Shown: piece by piece, positions 37,139 to 48,315 of the stretch
Layout of the letters: each line of letters starts with the position of its first letter
Position numbering within the stretch: position 1 is the first letter of the stretch
Source: Collybiopsis luxurians FD-317 M1
Lineage: Eukaryota; Basidiomycota; Agaricomycetes; Agaricales; Omphalotaceae
Direction: 5' to 3'
Assembly: GCA_000827265.1 (NCBI GenBank)
Contig: KN834770.1
Span: 77,974-141,973 of the forward strand
Length of the DNA stretch: 64,000 nt
Made by a program: the position numbers and the translations under genes
The notes under the pieces: generated by a model
Databases searched by the model: none
What the model was told of the DNA's origin: nothing
Seen by the model: the letters and a program-made list of their open reading frames with translations, nothing else

Positions 37139-37409
37139 GGCTAATAGTGTATAATCGATTAGAAGTATCAGTGCATTCTCGGACTGTACGCGACAACATC
37201 CCTTGAGCATCAGATGAAAAAGAAATCGGCTGGTCATCTACCGTTGACTCAGAACTTGACGGTACATATTTGAAGAACTAACCAAGGTAAAACTGGACGA
37301 ACGGTCGGTTCAACTTCAAGAAAGAAGAGGGGTCGTTATGACAAACCTTTGGTCCATGGCTTTCAATTAGCTTGCGCGGCTGAATGCACAGGAAAGAAGG
37401 GACCGATTA

Positions 37410-39081
37410 TCACCGGTCGACTGCGCGATTCTCCATGTAACCCCACTGAGGTGTCGGGGCATACTCGTATTGGAAGTCTGCTTCACATTTTTTATCATCT
37501 CTCTCGCTTCTCTTTGCCCTGAACCATTGCCAACTCCAGGCCTCCCATTCATAGGTATCCGCATATCTCTCACGCTCTCCAATATGCACAATCAACTCGT
37601 CGAGCAAAAGTCTAACCTGCTGATTAGTTAACAAGGTCCAAATCTGTATCATGCTCGTCTTTTCCAGTTGGCGGTAGGTACCTCCAAATACTTGTGGCTT
37701 GTTGGAGTTGTCGTCACCCGTTCCGGTCCGTGTTTTTGTCAACAGGCCAATGTCCATGTGTATAATGAGGCGGCGGAGGGAGGCAACAGTGCAAAGACTG
37801 GTATAAATCTCCCGCTCGTGCTCGGCACTCCTGGTACGGTCAATGTCGAACTCAAACTCTTCGAGATGAGGAACCCTGCTGCAAAGCTGTCGGAGGTCAT
37901 CTGCGGAGAGACACGCTCGAGGCTGTGAATTAATGTTTGCTGCTTCAGCATGGTGATATCGGAGAATCCGAAGAGAAAGACCGTGATTGGTGAGAATCGT
38001 TGGCCAGATTAGTGAGAGTGGCCAAACATCTTTGCTGACTGGGATGATCAGTTCGAGGGCGAATAATGGGGGGCAAGTTGATAGAAAAAGATTCAAGGCA
38101 GAGGCCATGCTTTCCGAAGTGAAACCCCAGAGGTAAAGGGTGAGTCTAAGCTCTTTCAAATAGGAAAACATATTCTTGCCATCCAATCCTCGCGCGGCCA
38201 TAAGTAGAAATTCTGGGCCGGGCCATACACCCAGCGTTGTAAGTTGGTTGATGTATACAAACTGGGAAAGATATTCCAATGAGTGCGGACCCACGAAAGC
38301 TCCATCTAGTTCAATCTCCTTGACCTGCTTCCGGCGCACTTGAATTGCATTGCGCGAAAGTTGCAGCTGAACTGCCAATTCGATCTGGCGTCGAAATGGA
38401 TGGGTAATGCAGAAACATCTGCTAGTGGCAGATATTACTCGGAGGTTGGGCGCAAGCCAAGCGATGCGTTCAAAGGTCTGTAAGCGGGACGAGTCCCCTG
38501 AGGAGCAGCAGGTACTGGCGTCGATTTGGATCAAATGGAGATTTGGAGACTTGGACAACTCCTCATCTTCAATTGTCCAGCTCACGAATGAGCTAGGCAA
38601 CCAGTCATATACATACAGTTTTGTATGAGGACGAAGTGCACCGAGAACATTCAAAGGAAACTTTAAATATCGAGTTTGGATTATAAGCTGCTCAAGATGG
38701 ACTATCTGGGAAATTAATTGCACTAGCGTTTTCCAATTTTCAAGATCCTGGATATCATTTCCAGGGGACCTACGACCTGTGAGTGTCAAGATACGGATGG
38801 AACGAAGAGCAAAGTCATTCTTGAAAAGGAGAAGCAAGCGGGGCAAGGTGATTTGCTTGAAATGGGAACCGACATTGAAATGACAGTGGCGGAATATGAA
38901 GGGGAGAGCAAGTTTGTAGAGGGTCTTGTTTGTAGTGAGAATGGAAAATAGAGAATGACGGGAAGAATTGTGAATCTAGTAAAAGCTGAGAGTCGGATAC
39001 TGTATAATGTAAATAATGTACTACCGTCAGTAAAATAGTTTCCAGTATATCGATTCCAAGTTGGTCCAATTTCCGGGTCAT
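37410..39081 (-). CDS. F-box-like / leucine-rich-repeat-type protein
   Basis: Two exons (39025-39081, 37410-38975) sum to 1623 nt, 540 aa. The N-terminus is a degenerate F-box: LDQLGIDILETILLT, then LFSILTTNKTLYKLALPFIFRHCHF, the pattern common in large Agaricomycete F-box families. The remainder has irregular leucine-rich segments (IRILTLTG, HLEQLIIQ, LKELRLTLYL, LEEFEFDID) consistent with a solenoid substrate-binding domain. Such proteins are expected to be SCF ubiquitin-ligase adaptors, but the F-box is weak and the substrate unknown. Its start codon is 115 bp from that of SNX41 on the opposite strand. Confidence 0.8.
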
Positions 39082-39196
39082 GGTAGTGGCACTGTTTTTC
39101 TGGACTGGTACGCTCCGTCATAGACACGTGATTAGAGACTCTGCCCACTGACGTCTCGCTCACCGCAACACTCACCGTTTTCTTTCTTTCTCCGCC

Positions 39197-41310
39197 ATGG
39201 AAACATTCGACGACGAGAACCCATTCGATACAGAATCCGACCGTATTCAGTCCGAAACTTCGTCGACTTCAAAAGTTGACATATCAGAGCCTCCTTCTCC
39301 GCCTTTCAATCCTTCTCGCCAACTTTCGTCAGAAGTTATTGGTTCACAGCGTCCACCTTTTCCGTCCCAAGCATCTGGAGTGCAGCAGCACCCAAATTTC
39401 AAGACTGACTTTTGTTGTGCCCGAGACCGGATTCTCCATTCTGGAGATGATATCGAGATTCTGGTCAGTTGTACTCGGACTCTAGCTTCTTCCTCAGCTA
39501 ATATTTAACATGCAAAGATCACAGATGCTCAAAAGACCGCCGTTGGTGCCACTTCACCGTATATCACCTATGTCATTCGAACTGGAGTAAGTTATATACG
39601 CAGTCCATCTTCCCAGCGCATCTCAACAGTATTGGTTCCAGAATACGGAATCCCGGCATCGTTATTCAGAATTCGAGTCGCTAAGATCGAGCCTAGCAAA
39701 GCTTTATCCCACTATTATAATTCCGCCTATACCGTCTAAACAAACCCTTGGGGACTATGCAGTTAAGCAGGGAAAGGCCAAGGAAGATGCCACAATGATT
39801 GCAAGGCGGAAGCGAATGCTTCAGACCTTTCTCAATCGTCTGGCCAGACATCCAATTCTCTCAAATGAGCATGTTTTCCATCGATTCTTGGACGGAGAAG
39901 TCTCGTGGGTGTGTGTGCCAAATCCTTCTAAAACTATCGATTTCCTAATCTCGAGCCAGCATGAAGTCCTGAACTCTCCTCCGATTTCATTGCTCCCCAA
40001 GAACGTCCTCAAGGCGCCATCACACAACCCAACCGATCAGGAAGCCTCTCCTGCATATGCTGTACTTCCCAATCCTTCCGCAGCACATCCGCTTAGGAAC
40101 CCGGACCAGCGTTTTCTCGATTCAGAAGCCTTCACAAACAAGTTTGCTGTTCATCTCAGTGGCCCAATGGAGAAGGTTACTCGTCGGACTGTGAAGCGGT
40201 GGTCTGGTTCGTATTTTGAGCTTTTCACCGACGCTTGTCACTAATTTCTAGTGATGACCAGAATTTGCTCAGGATCATGCTGAACTTGGAGCGGCATTAA
40301 ATGGCTTTAGTCTAAACGAGAACGGACCACTGTCAAGCGCAATTGAGAAGACTGGACAAGCAGTTGATGCTACTTATATGTCGACTACTAAACTAGTTGG
40401 TTCTACTGATGCAGGATCGTCATTCCGCTAACGAATTACCGTAGGCTCAAGAACTCGAACAGAACTGGGCCGAACCAATAAATGAATACTCCCAGTTCTC
40501 ATCTATTATCAAGAAATTGTTAGCATATCGCCACCAAAAGCACGTTCAGTATGAGATGACACAGGACGCATTGGAGGCAAGGCGGGAGCAATTGGAAGAA
40601 CTCGAGAAGAGCGAGCATGAGGCGAGACGACTGGAGGCTGCCCTCGGAGGTCGAGGGACGGTTTCTCTGCCATCTTCCCCTACTACGGAAAGTGCTGAAG
40701 GGCAACCAAACGATCAAGCTCATTCTGCATCAGCGTCCTACGTTCCTCCACACCCTGGTCCCAATCCAGCTAGGCGAACAACAAGGCCCCCGGGGATGGG
40801 ATTTTTGAATGCCCTCAGTTACACTTTGCATGGGATGATGGACGTCGATCCTGAAACTGCGCGTCGGAATGGAATCTCAAAGACTAGGGAAAACATTTCT
40901 CAGGTAATACACTCCGCCTCGGGGTCATTGTATTGGCTGAGTTGTCATTTAACAGTTGGAAGATGCGTTACATTTGGCTGCACAAGATTTGAAATACTCG
41001 AGTTCAACAATTCAGGCTGATCTCGACAGATTTCAACGGCAAAAAGTGGCAGATATTCGGGAGATGGCCATCTCCATGGCTCAAGCTCATCGAGATTGGT
41101 GCAAGAAGGTTTGTGATGCAGGCTCGTTTGGAGCGCTTATGCTTATTGTTATCTTTCCGTCCTGTTGTATAGAATCTTGAAGCTTGGGAGGAGGCGAAGA
41201 AGGAAATTGATTTAATTTCAGACCATCCTAACAAGCTTCCACCCCCTCCAGAACCCTCGCCATCGACGAACAGAAGAGATTCAACCGCTACCTTAAACGG
41301 AAGGTCATAA
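39197..41310 (+). CDS. SNX41: Sorting nexin, Snx41/Atg20-type (PX-BAR)
   Basis: The ATG at 39197 opens an acidic N-terminus (METFDDENPFDTESD). The PX domain follows (TDFCCARDRILHSGDDIEIL, then YITYVIRTG, RHRYSEFESLRSSL, PTIIIPPIPSK), with the Arg-Tyr and Pro-rich elements that bind PtdIns3P. The rest is a helical BAR-type region (AIEKTGQAVDATYMS, QELEQNWAEPINEYSQF, LLAYRHQKHVQYEM) interrupted by a Pro/Ser-rich insert near 40670-40800, ending in ATLNGRS. Family members act with Snx4 in endosome-to-Golgi recycling and selective autophagy. Separating Snx41 from Atg20 by eye is not certain. One 51-nt intron (39909-39959) is free of in-frame stops; see findings. Confidence 0.88.
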
Positions 41311-41730
41311 TATGCAAAGAGAAAGAGATGTCATCGAAGGAACGGACAGTTTTCAGGTTGCTTTTGGGACTCAATTTCTACTATCTTCATCTCCAATTTT
41401 CACTCGTACATTCCGTCTTTCACTTTCTTTTACGACGGTCAATAATTTACAAGCAATTTATGGGTTTTTAATTATTCTACTGAAATATGATACCCATTTG
41501 GTTATGAAGTCAAAAACTACCAAGCAAAAGTAAAAGTGAGAGGTAAGACAAGTGGTTCTGGACACTGATCTGCCTGCAAGGTCAATGCCTCCGGAGCGCG
41601 TCGATAATAGCCGATTTCCAATGAATTAACGAATATGACTAGGGGTGACCAGTTGCAGCTCAGCGCGTGTTTTCATCAAGTAAGCGCCTACAGCGAGCTC
41701 TCTTAATCCCCGTCGCCTTCCTCACCTAGC
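41311..41730. other. Intergenic between tandem genes
   Basis: About 420 bp: the SNX41 3' region and the start region of the kinase gene. Nothing else recognised. Confidence 0.5.
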
Positions 41731-42851
41731 ATGTCAAATTCAGCAGAAAGAATTGTCTTGATTCTCGTTGGACTGATTGGCTCGGGAAAGGTACACAAAT
41801 ATTTCAATCAGCGTTCGGCCAGTTCCAATCATGATTTCCCAGAGTACATTTGCTGCTGCGCTTGAACACCATTTTTCGGACCAATGGCGTAGATGTAACC
41901 AAGATGAGCTGGGATCTCGAACTCAAGTCGAATTTCTTGCCAGAAACTCTTTACGCGCCGGCCTTTCAGTTTGTATCGATCGGACAAATTTCGATGAGAA
42001 GTGAACCAAACTTTCTTTCTTTTGCACTCGAGCAAACTTTATTAATTACTGCATCTCCGAATGGTTGTCAAACTACCGCAGACAGAGAGCACACTGGGTC
42101 AAGATTGCAAATGAATTCCCGGGAACTTTCATTTGGGTTATTGTCTTTTCTACTCCGTATGAGGTGAGTTCAAATTGGCGTGCAGCATCGGGATTCGGCC
42201 CCCTCGAATGGAGGATCTGAAAGCTTATCCATGGTTCTCTCCTTCCCTTTAGGTTTGCGCTTCGAGGCTCAAGAACAGTAAGGATAGCCCCTATCAGTAT
42301 TTATCGCGTACTCAGAGATTTCTATCCGTAAAGGGACTTCACACCCCACAATCCACAGCCCCGAGCAAGGACTTCAGATTCTTTCTAGATTTGCAAGTGA
42401 TTATAGACCTCCCACAACAGACGAGGGCTTCCATCGCATAATATCTTTGCATCCATCCGATACGTCCCTGAATTATTCATCTGCGGACGTACTCAGTATT
42501 TTGGAACGCGTACGATCTTCGCCAGTCATTTCGAGACCGGCGCAACCAGTTCGTGTTTCCTGGGCTGAGAGAAGGCGGCAAACACGACCCGACGGTCGCG
42601 GCCGACGTCAACACGATACAAGTCCTTATTCAGGTAGTAGCGATCGACCCAGTTTGCTGAACAGAGTCTGGGAACAAGGAACGAGCGCGATTTTCTCGGC
42701 TCGAAGTAGTGTTGACTCCAGTTCTGGCAACCCCGCGCTTGAATCAAGACCTACTCATGGTACTCATGCTTCTGACTCACAGGATGAGCAGAAATTCCTT
42801 CCGCCGCTCAAAGAGTCCCGCGATCTGCACGATTCACTGGGAGTTGATTAA
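41731..42851 (+). CDS. P-loop kinase related to the polynucleotide kinase domain (AAA_33-type)
   Basis: Five exons (41731-41790, 41843-42000, 42082-42163, 42253-42277, 42334-42851) sum to 843 nt, 280 aa. The Walker A motif GLIGSGKST is split by the first intron. Downstream come RCNQDELGSRTQ, the Walker-B-like strand VCIDRTNFDE, an Arg-containing segment QRAHWVKIA and the lid-like RLKNRTSHPTI, all typical of the kinase half of PNKP and similar P-loop kinases. There is no HAD phosphatase domain and no FHA domain, so it is not a full PNKP. The C-terminal 100 residues are Arg/Ser-rich and disordered (SWAERRRQTRPDGRGRRQ). The substrate could be the 5' end of a nucleic acid or a small molecule; this cannot be decided here. 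Confidence 0.82.
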
Positions 42852-43072
42852 GGGATTAGTGTTACGAGCGGGTCCAGTAGTTAGGCCCTCTAAGAAACTG
42901 TACGGTAAACGTAACTCATGAGCGAGTAGGACGGGTATATCTATAATCCTGTTAAACAATAAAATAATCATCCGTGAGTTACTTCGTGAAAAATTTCAAG
43001 CAAAAGAACAATAAGTCAACCTAGTTCACTCATGTACTCCGTTTCAACACCGAAAGACCACGGACCATATGT

Positions 43073-44103
43073 TTACTCGTCCGATTGCCCAGATTTTTGG
43101 GTGTGTTGGCCAAGTATTTTAGCGCTGACCTATCTCTCAGGTAAAGGGTCACTGACGAAGTAAAAAGTAAGCTGACTGACATTGCGAATATGTATTTTCG
43201 CGCGTTCAACGCCGTACTTCTCGCTGCGTTTGTATTGCTCTAGTGCTTCTTCTAGCTTGCCCGCTGTTTTCGTACACGTCATAAACAATAAAGAACGGGG
43301 TGTATTGAAAAAGGACGTACTTGCTTCCAAAACAGCGGCAAGGTTGAAGGCAATTTCGGGGTCTTCTGGTGATATCGAGGAAGCAATCCTGAAAGTTTGA
43401 GCAAATTGAGGGGCCCGTATTAATCATGAGAAATGACTGGCTACGGACTGGAGGTGATGTAATGCGAGGTCTGGTCGGGAAATGGGGGAAACGATGTAAG
43501 CGGATGCCAAATCTACAGCAGTATAATTTTTGAATTAGTAGACCGACAAAATGGGATTACATACTGGTATGTGCATCCGGACTTGCAGGCTGAAGTACAA
43601 TACATTCTTTCCAAGCGGCAATGGCCTCATCAAACTCCTCTGGTCACATCCAAGTCAACAGACGGGTTCTCAGGAGAGTTGGCAGAAACCTACTCAAATG
43701 ATAATGAGTGACACCGAGATTGTACAGAGAGCTGGCGTTTCGGTTGATCTCTGCACTACGTTTGTAGAGGTTTTTGGCACCTTCTACATTCCCCTCCTCG
43801 AGAAGTCGTGTTCCTTGTTCAAGGCAATTTAATGCTTCGACTTCGGCGGGATCTGATGCGGTAGAATGTGGAGTTGTTGAGGATGCAAACCCTTCAGATC
43901 CGTATAAATGCCACGTTCAGAGCCTTTTCCGAGCTCGAGAAAACAATAAACCTACGGTGACAGATTGAAGAACCCAAAGTAGCGGGATTTGAATATACAT
44001 AGCGGGATTTCCGAAACAGGAGATTGGTAGATTTTGACGGAATTGACCGAGAAAGAGACTGAAGGGTTGATTTTGGGGCTCGAGAGGCAAATCTAGAGAA
44101 CAT
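43073..44103 (-). CDS. Mitochondrial TPR-repeat protein
   Basis: Start codon 44101-44103. The first 50 residues (MFSRFASRAPKSTLQSLSRS...) are rich in Arg, Ser and Leu with no acidic residue, a clear mitochondrial presequence. After an intron the chain continues with TPR-type helices: LEQGTRLLEEGNVEGAKNLY, SSLYNLGVTHYHLKEFDEAI, DAHTNLASAYI, IAFNLAAVLEATGKLEEALE. The total is about 230 aa in seven exons, ending GQSDE before the stop at 43073-43075. TPR units mediate protein contacts; the partner is unknown. It is divergent from TIM23 with start codons 121 bp apart, and both products are mitochondrial, which is suggestive of co-expression. Confidence 0.85.
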
Positions 44104-44224
44104 GGTGAGATGGAGTAGCGGCGCAAGTTTGGGAAGCGGAATGGCGCCACATATGTCACGAGGTATCGGCGTGTCCCGGCAAAAAAATATTTTTCGCGCT
44201 CATCGCTGCTTTACCTCCGCCGTC

Positions 44225-45143
44225 ATGTCCTCCGACTCAACTCAAGCTTCTTCTTCAAGGGACCCAGCTGAATACCTCCGCTCTGCTAAATTTTCAAAGT
44301 CTGAAGGCGTTGCAGTCTCACCGGAGAATGCTGTGACAGCGTCGGACTTGTTGCTGGGTTCCTATGATCCTGCAAAATTACACCCTCTCGCCGACCTTGG
44401 CGACAAACTAGATTATCTTTTACTTGATGACGACAAGACAAGTGAGCTCCCTGGCTCTGGGACAGCCATTCCTTCTCGGGGCTGGAGTGATGATTTGTGT
44501 TATGGAACCGGGACTATGTATCTCAGTGGTAAGTCCTCTGGATCTCTTTCGAATTACTCTTTTTGCTTGAATTTACACAATCGTTCCGTCTCCCTGACTT
44601 CTCTCACCTTATCTTTCTTCTTTTGGACGACTTGTTGTCAATCCTCTTATTGTTTTTTTTTACCATCACATGTTCACTCTGGTTTTCTGTCCAGGTCTTG
44701 CTGTTGGCGGTGCATGGGGATTGCGTGAAGGCGCGAGAAGACCATTAGCTGTATCAAACGCCAGGCTACGGATCAATAGTGTCTTAAACTCGGTTACTCG
44801 ACGAGGCACGTTTATTGGGAATTCAGCAGGTGTACTTGGTCCGTCTGGCTCGTCAGTTCCAAATCATTCTTGAATTTTGACGATTCTTTCTAGCTCTGGT
44901 GTATAACGGAGTAAACTCCTCGATAGACGCTGCGCGAGGCAAACACGATATTCTAGGAAGCGTGTCTGCTGGGGCGATTACGGGTGCACTCTACAAGTCG
45001 ACTGGTAAGTGCACTTTTGCGTGTAGATATAAAACTGCTCTCATAGTTTTGGGCTATTAGCCGGAGTTAAACCTGCCCTTACTGCGGCTGTATTCATGTC
45101 TGGAATGGCGGGTATCTGGAGCTATGTGAAAAAGATAATTTGA
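44225..45143 (+). CDS. TIM23: Mitochondrial inner-membrane import channel Tim23
   Basis: Tim23 forms the presequence translocase with Tim17. Four exons (44225-44528, 44695-44838, 44894-45004, 45061-45143) sum to 642 nt, 213 aa. The hydrophilic N-terminal half (DPAEYLRSAKFSKSEG) carries the intermembrane-space receptor region, with LGSYDPAKLHPLADLGDKLDYL just before the membrane part. Four membrane segments follow (YLSGLAVGGAWGL, GTFIGNSAGVLALVYNGVNS, DILGSVSAGAITGALYKST, ALTAAVFMSGMAGIWSYV), showing the glycine-rich PRAT signature. I chose ATG 44225; an in-frame ATG at 44102 would add 41 residues. No defects. Confidence 0.93.
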
Positions 45144-45437
45144 ACCTCTCATATGTCATCTATTCTACGTCTACCTATTTGGCTAATTTACCTCTCCTAC
45201 GTTGGCGCTCGTACCGCGGCACAGGTTCCTATTAACTTACATCTCCGTTAGAATAGAGTCCACATTTTGGGTATCAAGCGTGGCCATATTAGGACATTCA
45301 GAACTAGATCTGACTACGAACCTAGTTGATGATTGAATATCACTCAATTTTTCCTGTATGCGAGGATGTTATAAATGCTGCCTGTTTAAAAACGGTTTCC
45401 AGATCATCCGGTGCGATCGCTGTGCGCCTACTCAGAA

Positions 45438-46834
45438 ATGATGATCCACTCAATCGCTCAGCGCTTTCCACTCAGCGCTGACGAGCAAGCGGTCGACATC
45501 CCTGTTGGTGTTTGCTCTCCTTTTACAGATATCGCAGAAATGTGTAAAAGTCATCTAGCCACCAGTCCGATTGAGCGCACAGAATTTACTTACGGGGGAC
45601 CCCGAAGGAATCATAAGGTTTGGTTTATTGTCTTTTACTTTGACCAAGGTGTGAACCTTAACCTTCGATTTTTCAGCCACGACGAGCAAGCCTGTCCTTG
45701 GGATCACATTGGAGCAGTCAAGATGACGATCATGCTTCGTACAGTTATCGGGACAGTGACACGGAATGTAGTTCCCCCGTGCTCTCGCGATTCCCTACTC
45801 GTAAACTACCTCCCCCTCTTAAAATTCGCAGATACAGTGGTAGTAGCAGCGGACAGTCTTCGCCCCAGTCCGCCTACTCCCCTTCTTCTAGCTTCTATTC
45901 CTCGAGGGGAAGTCCCAGATCCAGTCGTAGCTCCCCTCTCTCGAGCCATGGATCGTTTTCGAATTTTTCTCCGCTGTACTCCCAGCGCAGCAGTTTACCG
46001 CGTATTCAAGTGTCCTCGCTCCTCTCGGATCCCAGAATCCTGTTAGCCTTTTCCATAGTTTGCAAAAAAGTGGTATCTAATTTTCGCTTCGCACAGATCT
46101 TATCATCTGCGAGTGGTCCAAGAGCCTCTTAAAGCAGCAGAGTTTTCCAATTCTCCTCTGTCTCGACTGCCTGTCACTCCCCCAGTACTTGTGCGACTGG
46201 ATATTCATGATGCCTCTGGTAACCCGGTTCTCCCGTAGGTTCTTACTTGTCAGAGTCCAGAAGAAAATCACTCAAAAGGAATTTTTAGGGAGGCTGAGCT
46301 CCCATTTCTAATTGCCCATTTGTCTCTCTACAACGAGAATGGGCTGGAGCGAGTAGACATTGGTTCTTACCCTGGCGCACCTCCAATGTTGTACGGTAAT
46401 CTTGTGTCATCCGTTGAACAGCTTGAAGACCTGCAAGGAAATCGAGGCCTCTTCTTTTTGTTCCCTGATTTTAGCATTCAGACACGGGGGCGTTACCAGT
46501 TGGGGATCACTCTCTTGAGAATTTCTGGGTAAGGATCGGATGTTTGCGACTGTCAGACCATCAAAAATAAACTAATCTGTGCAGCGGATCCAGCCTCAGT
46601 CCTTCTGGTATGATGGGCCTGGCTCAACATGGACAGGGTTTAGCAGAAACGAGGACTAGAGTATTTGAAGTTTTGCCGAGGCACCAATATGCTGCTGCTC
46701 GTGAGTCGCTCTTTTTTTTTTTTGAAACAGAGCACCGAATTATATCTTATCTAGAGCAAACGCGTCTTACTCAATCCTTTATCCGACAAGGAGCGAGGAT
46801 GTTTACATTCGTGTCCCCAACGCACCCCTATTAG
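45438..46834 (+). CDS. Velvet-domain regulator
   Basis: Six exons (45438-45617, 45677-46041, 46097-46234, 46289-46528, 46585-46700, 46755-46834) sum to 1119 nt, 372 aa. After a Ser/Arg-rich N-terminus (residues 60-170) the velvet fold begins at SYHLRVVQEPLKAAEF and continues with VLVRLDIHDASGNPVL, LPFLIAHLSLYNENG, LYGNLVSSVEQLEDLQG, FLFPDFSIQTRGRYQL, and ends with TQSFIRQGARMFTFV. Velvet proteins are fungal DNA-binding and dimerising regulators that couple development, spore formation and secondary metabolism. The sequence resembles the VosA/VelC side more than VeA, but I cannot assign the subtype by eye. The N-terminal exon is the least certain part. Confidence 0.88.
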
Positions 46835-47396
46835 ATTGGCTACGAGGCTTCCATGAACACCATGCAAAATAAATTTTCGGCCTTCTCTGCATGAATGTTC
46901 TTTGCGTAATTTTTTGGGTATACGTGGTTTTATAATTGATTATAATTGAGCGATTATTGCTCAGTGTATCGATACGGACGTCTCTGCGCGTTGTTTTTGT
47001 ATACATAAATGCGATACTTCCTTACACAGCAAGGTAGTTGCTTAGTAGCCATCCATTATCTGTCCATCTTCTCGCTCCGCAGCGACTACTACAGCTTTAA
47101 ATTATACTTTCGATGAGTAACCTGTACTGCGCAATTTCAATTTTCGAGGCTCTGTAGCAGTGCACTGCTCGAGGACTTTTAAAAAATACGCCGATTTACA
47201 TGGCTTGATTACGTAAAATGACGAGATTATTCCATCGGCTATCTCGGCGCAACCTTGTTCCCCACGTGTGGAATACATATACCGCAGCCAAAACGCTCGA
47301 CTTTTGATTTTTAACGCCCACCACAGACGGTTCAGTCGTATCGTCTCATCTTTTTTTTTTCTTCCTCGTTTTCCTTTCTCTCGTTCATCATCTGGA
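46835..47396. other. Intergenic between tandem genes
   Basis: 562 bp with no gene. Contains a CACGTG (47263-47268) about 130 bp before the next ATG and a T-rich tract just upstream of it. Confidence 0.5.
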
Positions 47397-47897
47397 ATGT
47401 CTGCAAACGACTACTATCACCAAGGAAAACCTCAGGGCCAGTATTATCCTCCTCAAGGTTTGTGTAGAGCGTAGTGGTTCTTTACCAATTCTCACCTACT
47501 ATCAGGACCCCCTCAAGGACAGGGATATTATCCTCAAGTATGCAGTCAAATGTTACCTTTGTTCAACTAATTCTTACTTGAATTCTTTTGCCAGCAACCT
47601 CAGCAAGCGTATTACGGAGGAGGACCACCACAGGGTTACCAAGGTGGCTACCAGCCGCAGCCTCCCCCACAGACTGTTTATGTGTGAGTATCGGCTGGGT
47701 CATTTGCTCACATTCGTTCTCATGTGTCAAATTTACAGACAACAACCTCAGCAAAGCTCCGGCGGTGGAGGAGGTTGTACTGCATGTCTAGCTGGAATGT
47801 GTTTGTGCTGTTGCGCTGAAGGTCCGCTATTGGTGTATGCTTGCCTATTCATAATGACCAATCCTAACATGCAGAACTGTGCGAATGCTTATTGTAA
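47397..47897 (+). CDS. CYSTM-type cysteine-rich membrane mini-protein
   Basis: Five exons give a 95-aa protein. The first 60 residues are Pro/Gln/Tyr/Gly-rich with repeated PPQG and YYPQ units. After a Gly run the C-terminus is the CYSTM module CTACLAGMCLCCC followed by AEELCECLL. CYSTM proteins are tail-anchored or palmitoylated membrane proteins linked to stress and metal tolerance in fungi and plants. The last intron (donor after GCTGAAG, acceptor ...ATGCAG) must be removed to obtain the typical ending. The short coding length and low complexity make automated prediction difficult, but the Cys block is diagnostic. Confidence 0.85.
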
Positions 47898-48315
47898 TTC
47901 CGACAGTGTCGTCGACCGTGGCCGTCGTGCAGTCGGAATCGGACGATTTTGTAGACATGATGATATTCTCTTGCTCGTTTCACTCTATCTCGAACTCTGT
48001 ATTATTTCACTTTGCATCGTCGCCGTTACCTAGCCTAATTGAGACGTGTATCATTGAGACGTGTATCGTTGAGATTGTAACTCTGAAAAATTAAAGCCAT
48101 GCTCATTGCAACCTTGTGAACCGGAACAATGACGGAAGAGTTGCGGTCCGCTCTGATGTCGGGCTCAGCCGGGAAGGCGCTGGCAGTTCCTCAATAAAGT
48201 TCTTCCTTCTTCCTCGTACACTTTCACCGTCACCCTCAACTCGCTTTCCTTGTACTGGGCCTAGGTCAACCAGTCAAGCTCTAGATTCTTTCTCTTCGTC
48301 CTTCTTATTATTGTC
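47898..48315. other. Intergenic between tandem genes
   Basis: 418 bp without a gene. A 15-bp tandem repeat lies in the CYSTM 3' region (listed separately). Confidence 0.5.
48038..48067 (+). repeat. 15-bp tandem repeat, two copies
   Basis: ATTGAGACGTGTATC occurs twice head to tail, followed by a partial third copy (GTTGAGA). It is located in the probable 3' untranslated region of the CYSTM gene. Confidence 0.8.

Noticed and set aside
45411..46046. 211-codon continuous frame covering the start of the velvet gene
   Set aside because: Beyond 45617 it runs in the wrong frame; only the first part is kept as exon 1 and the rest is replaced by the spliced frame leading into the velvet domain.
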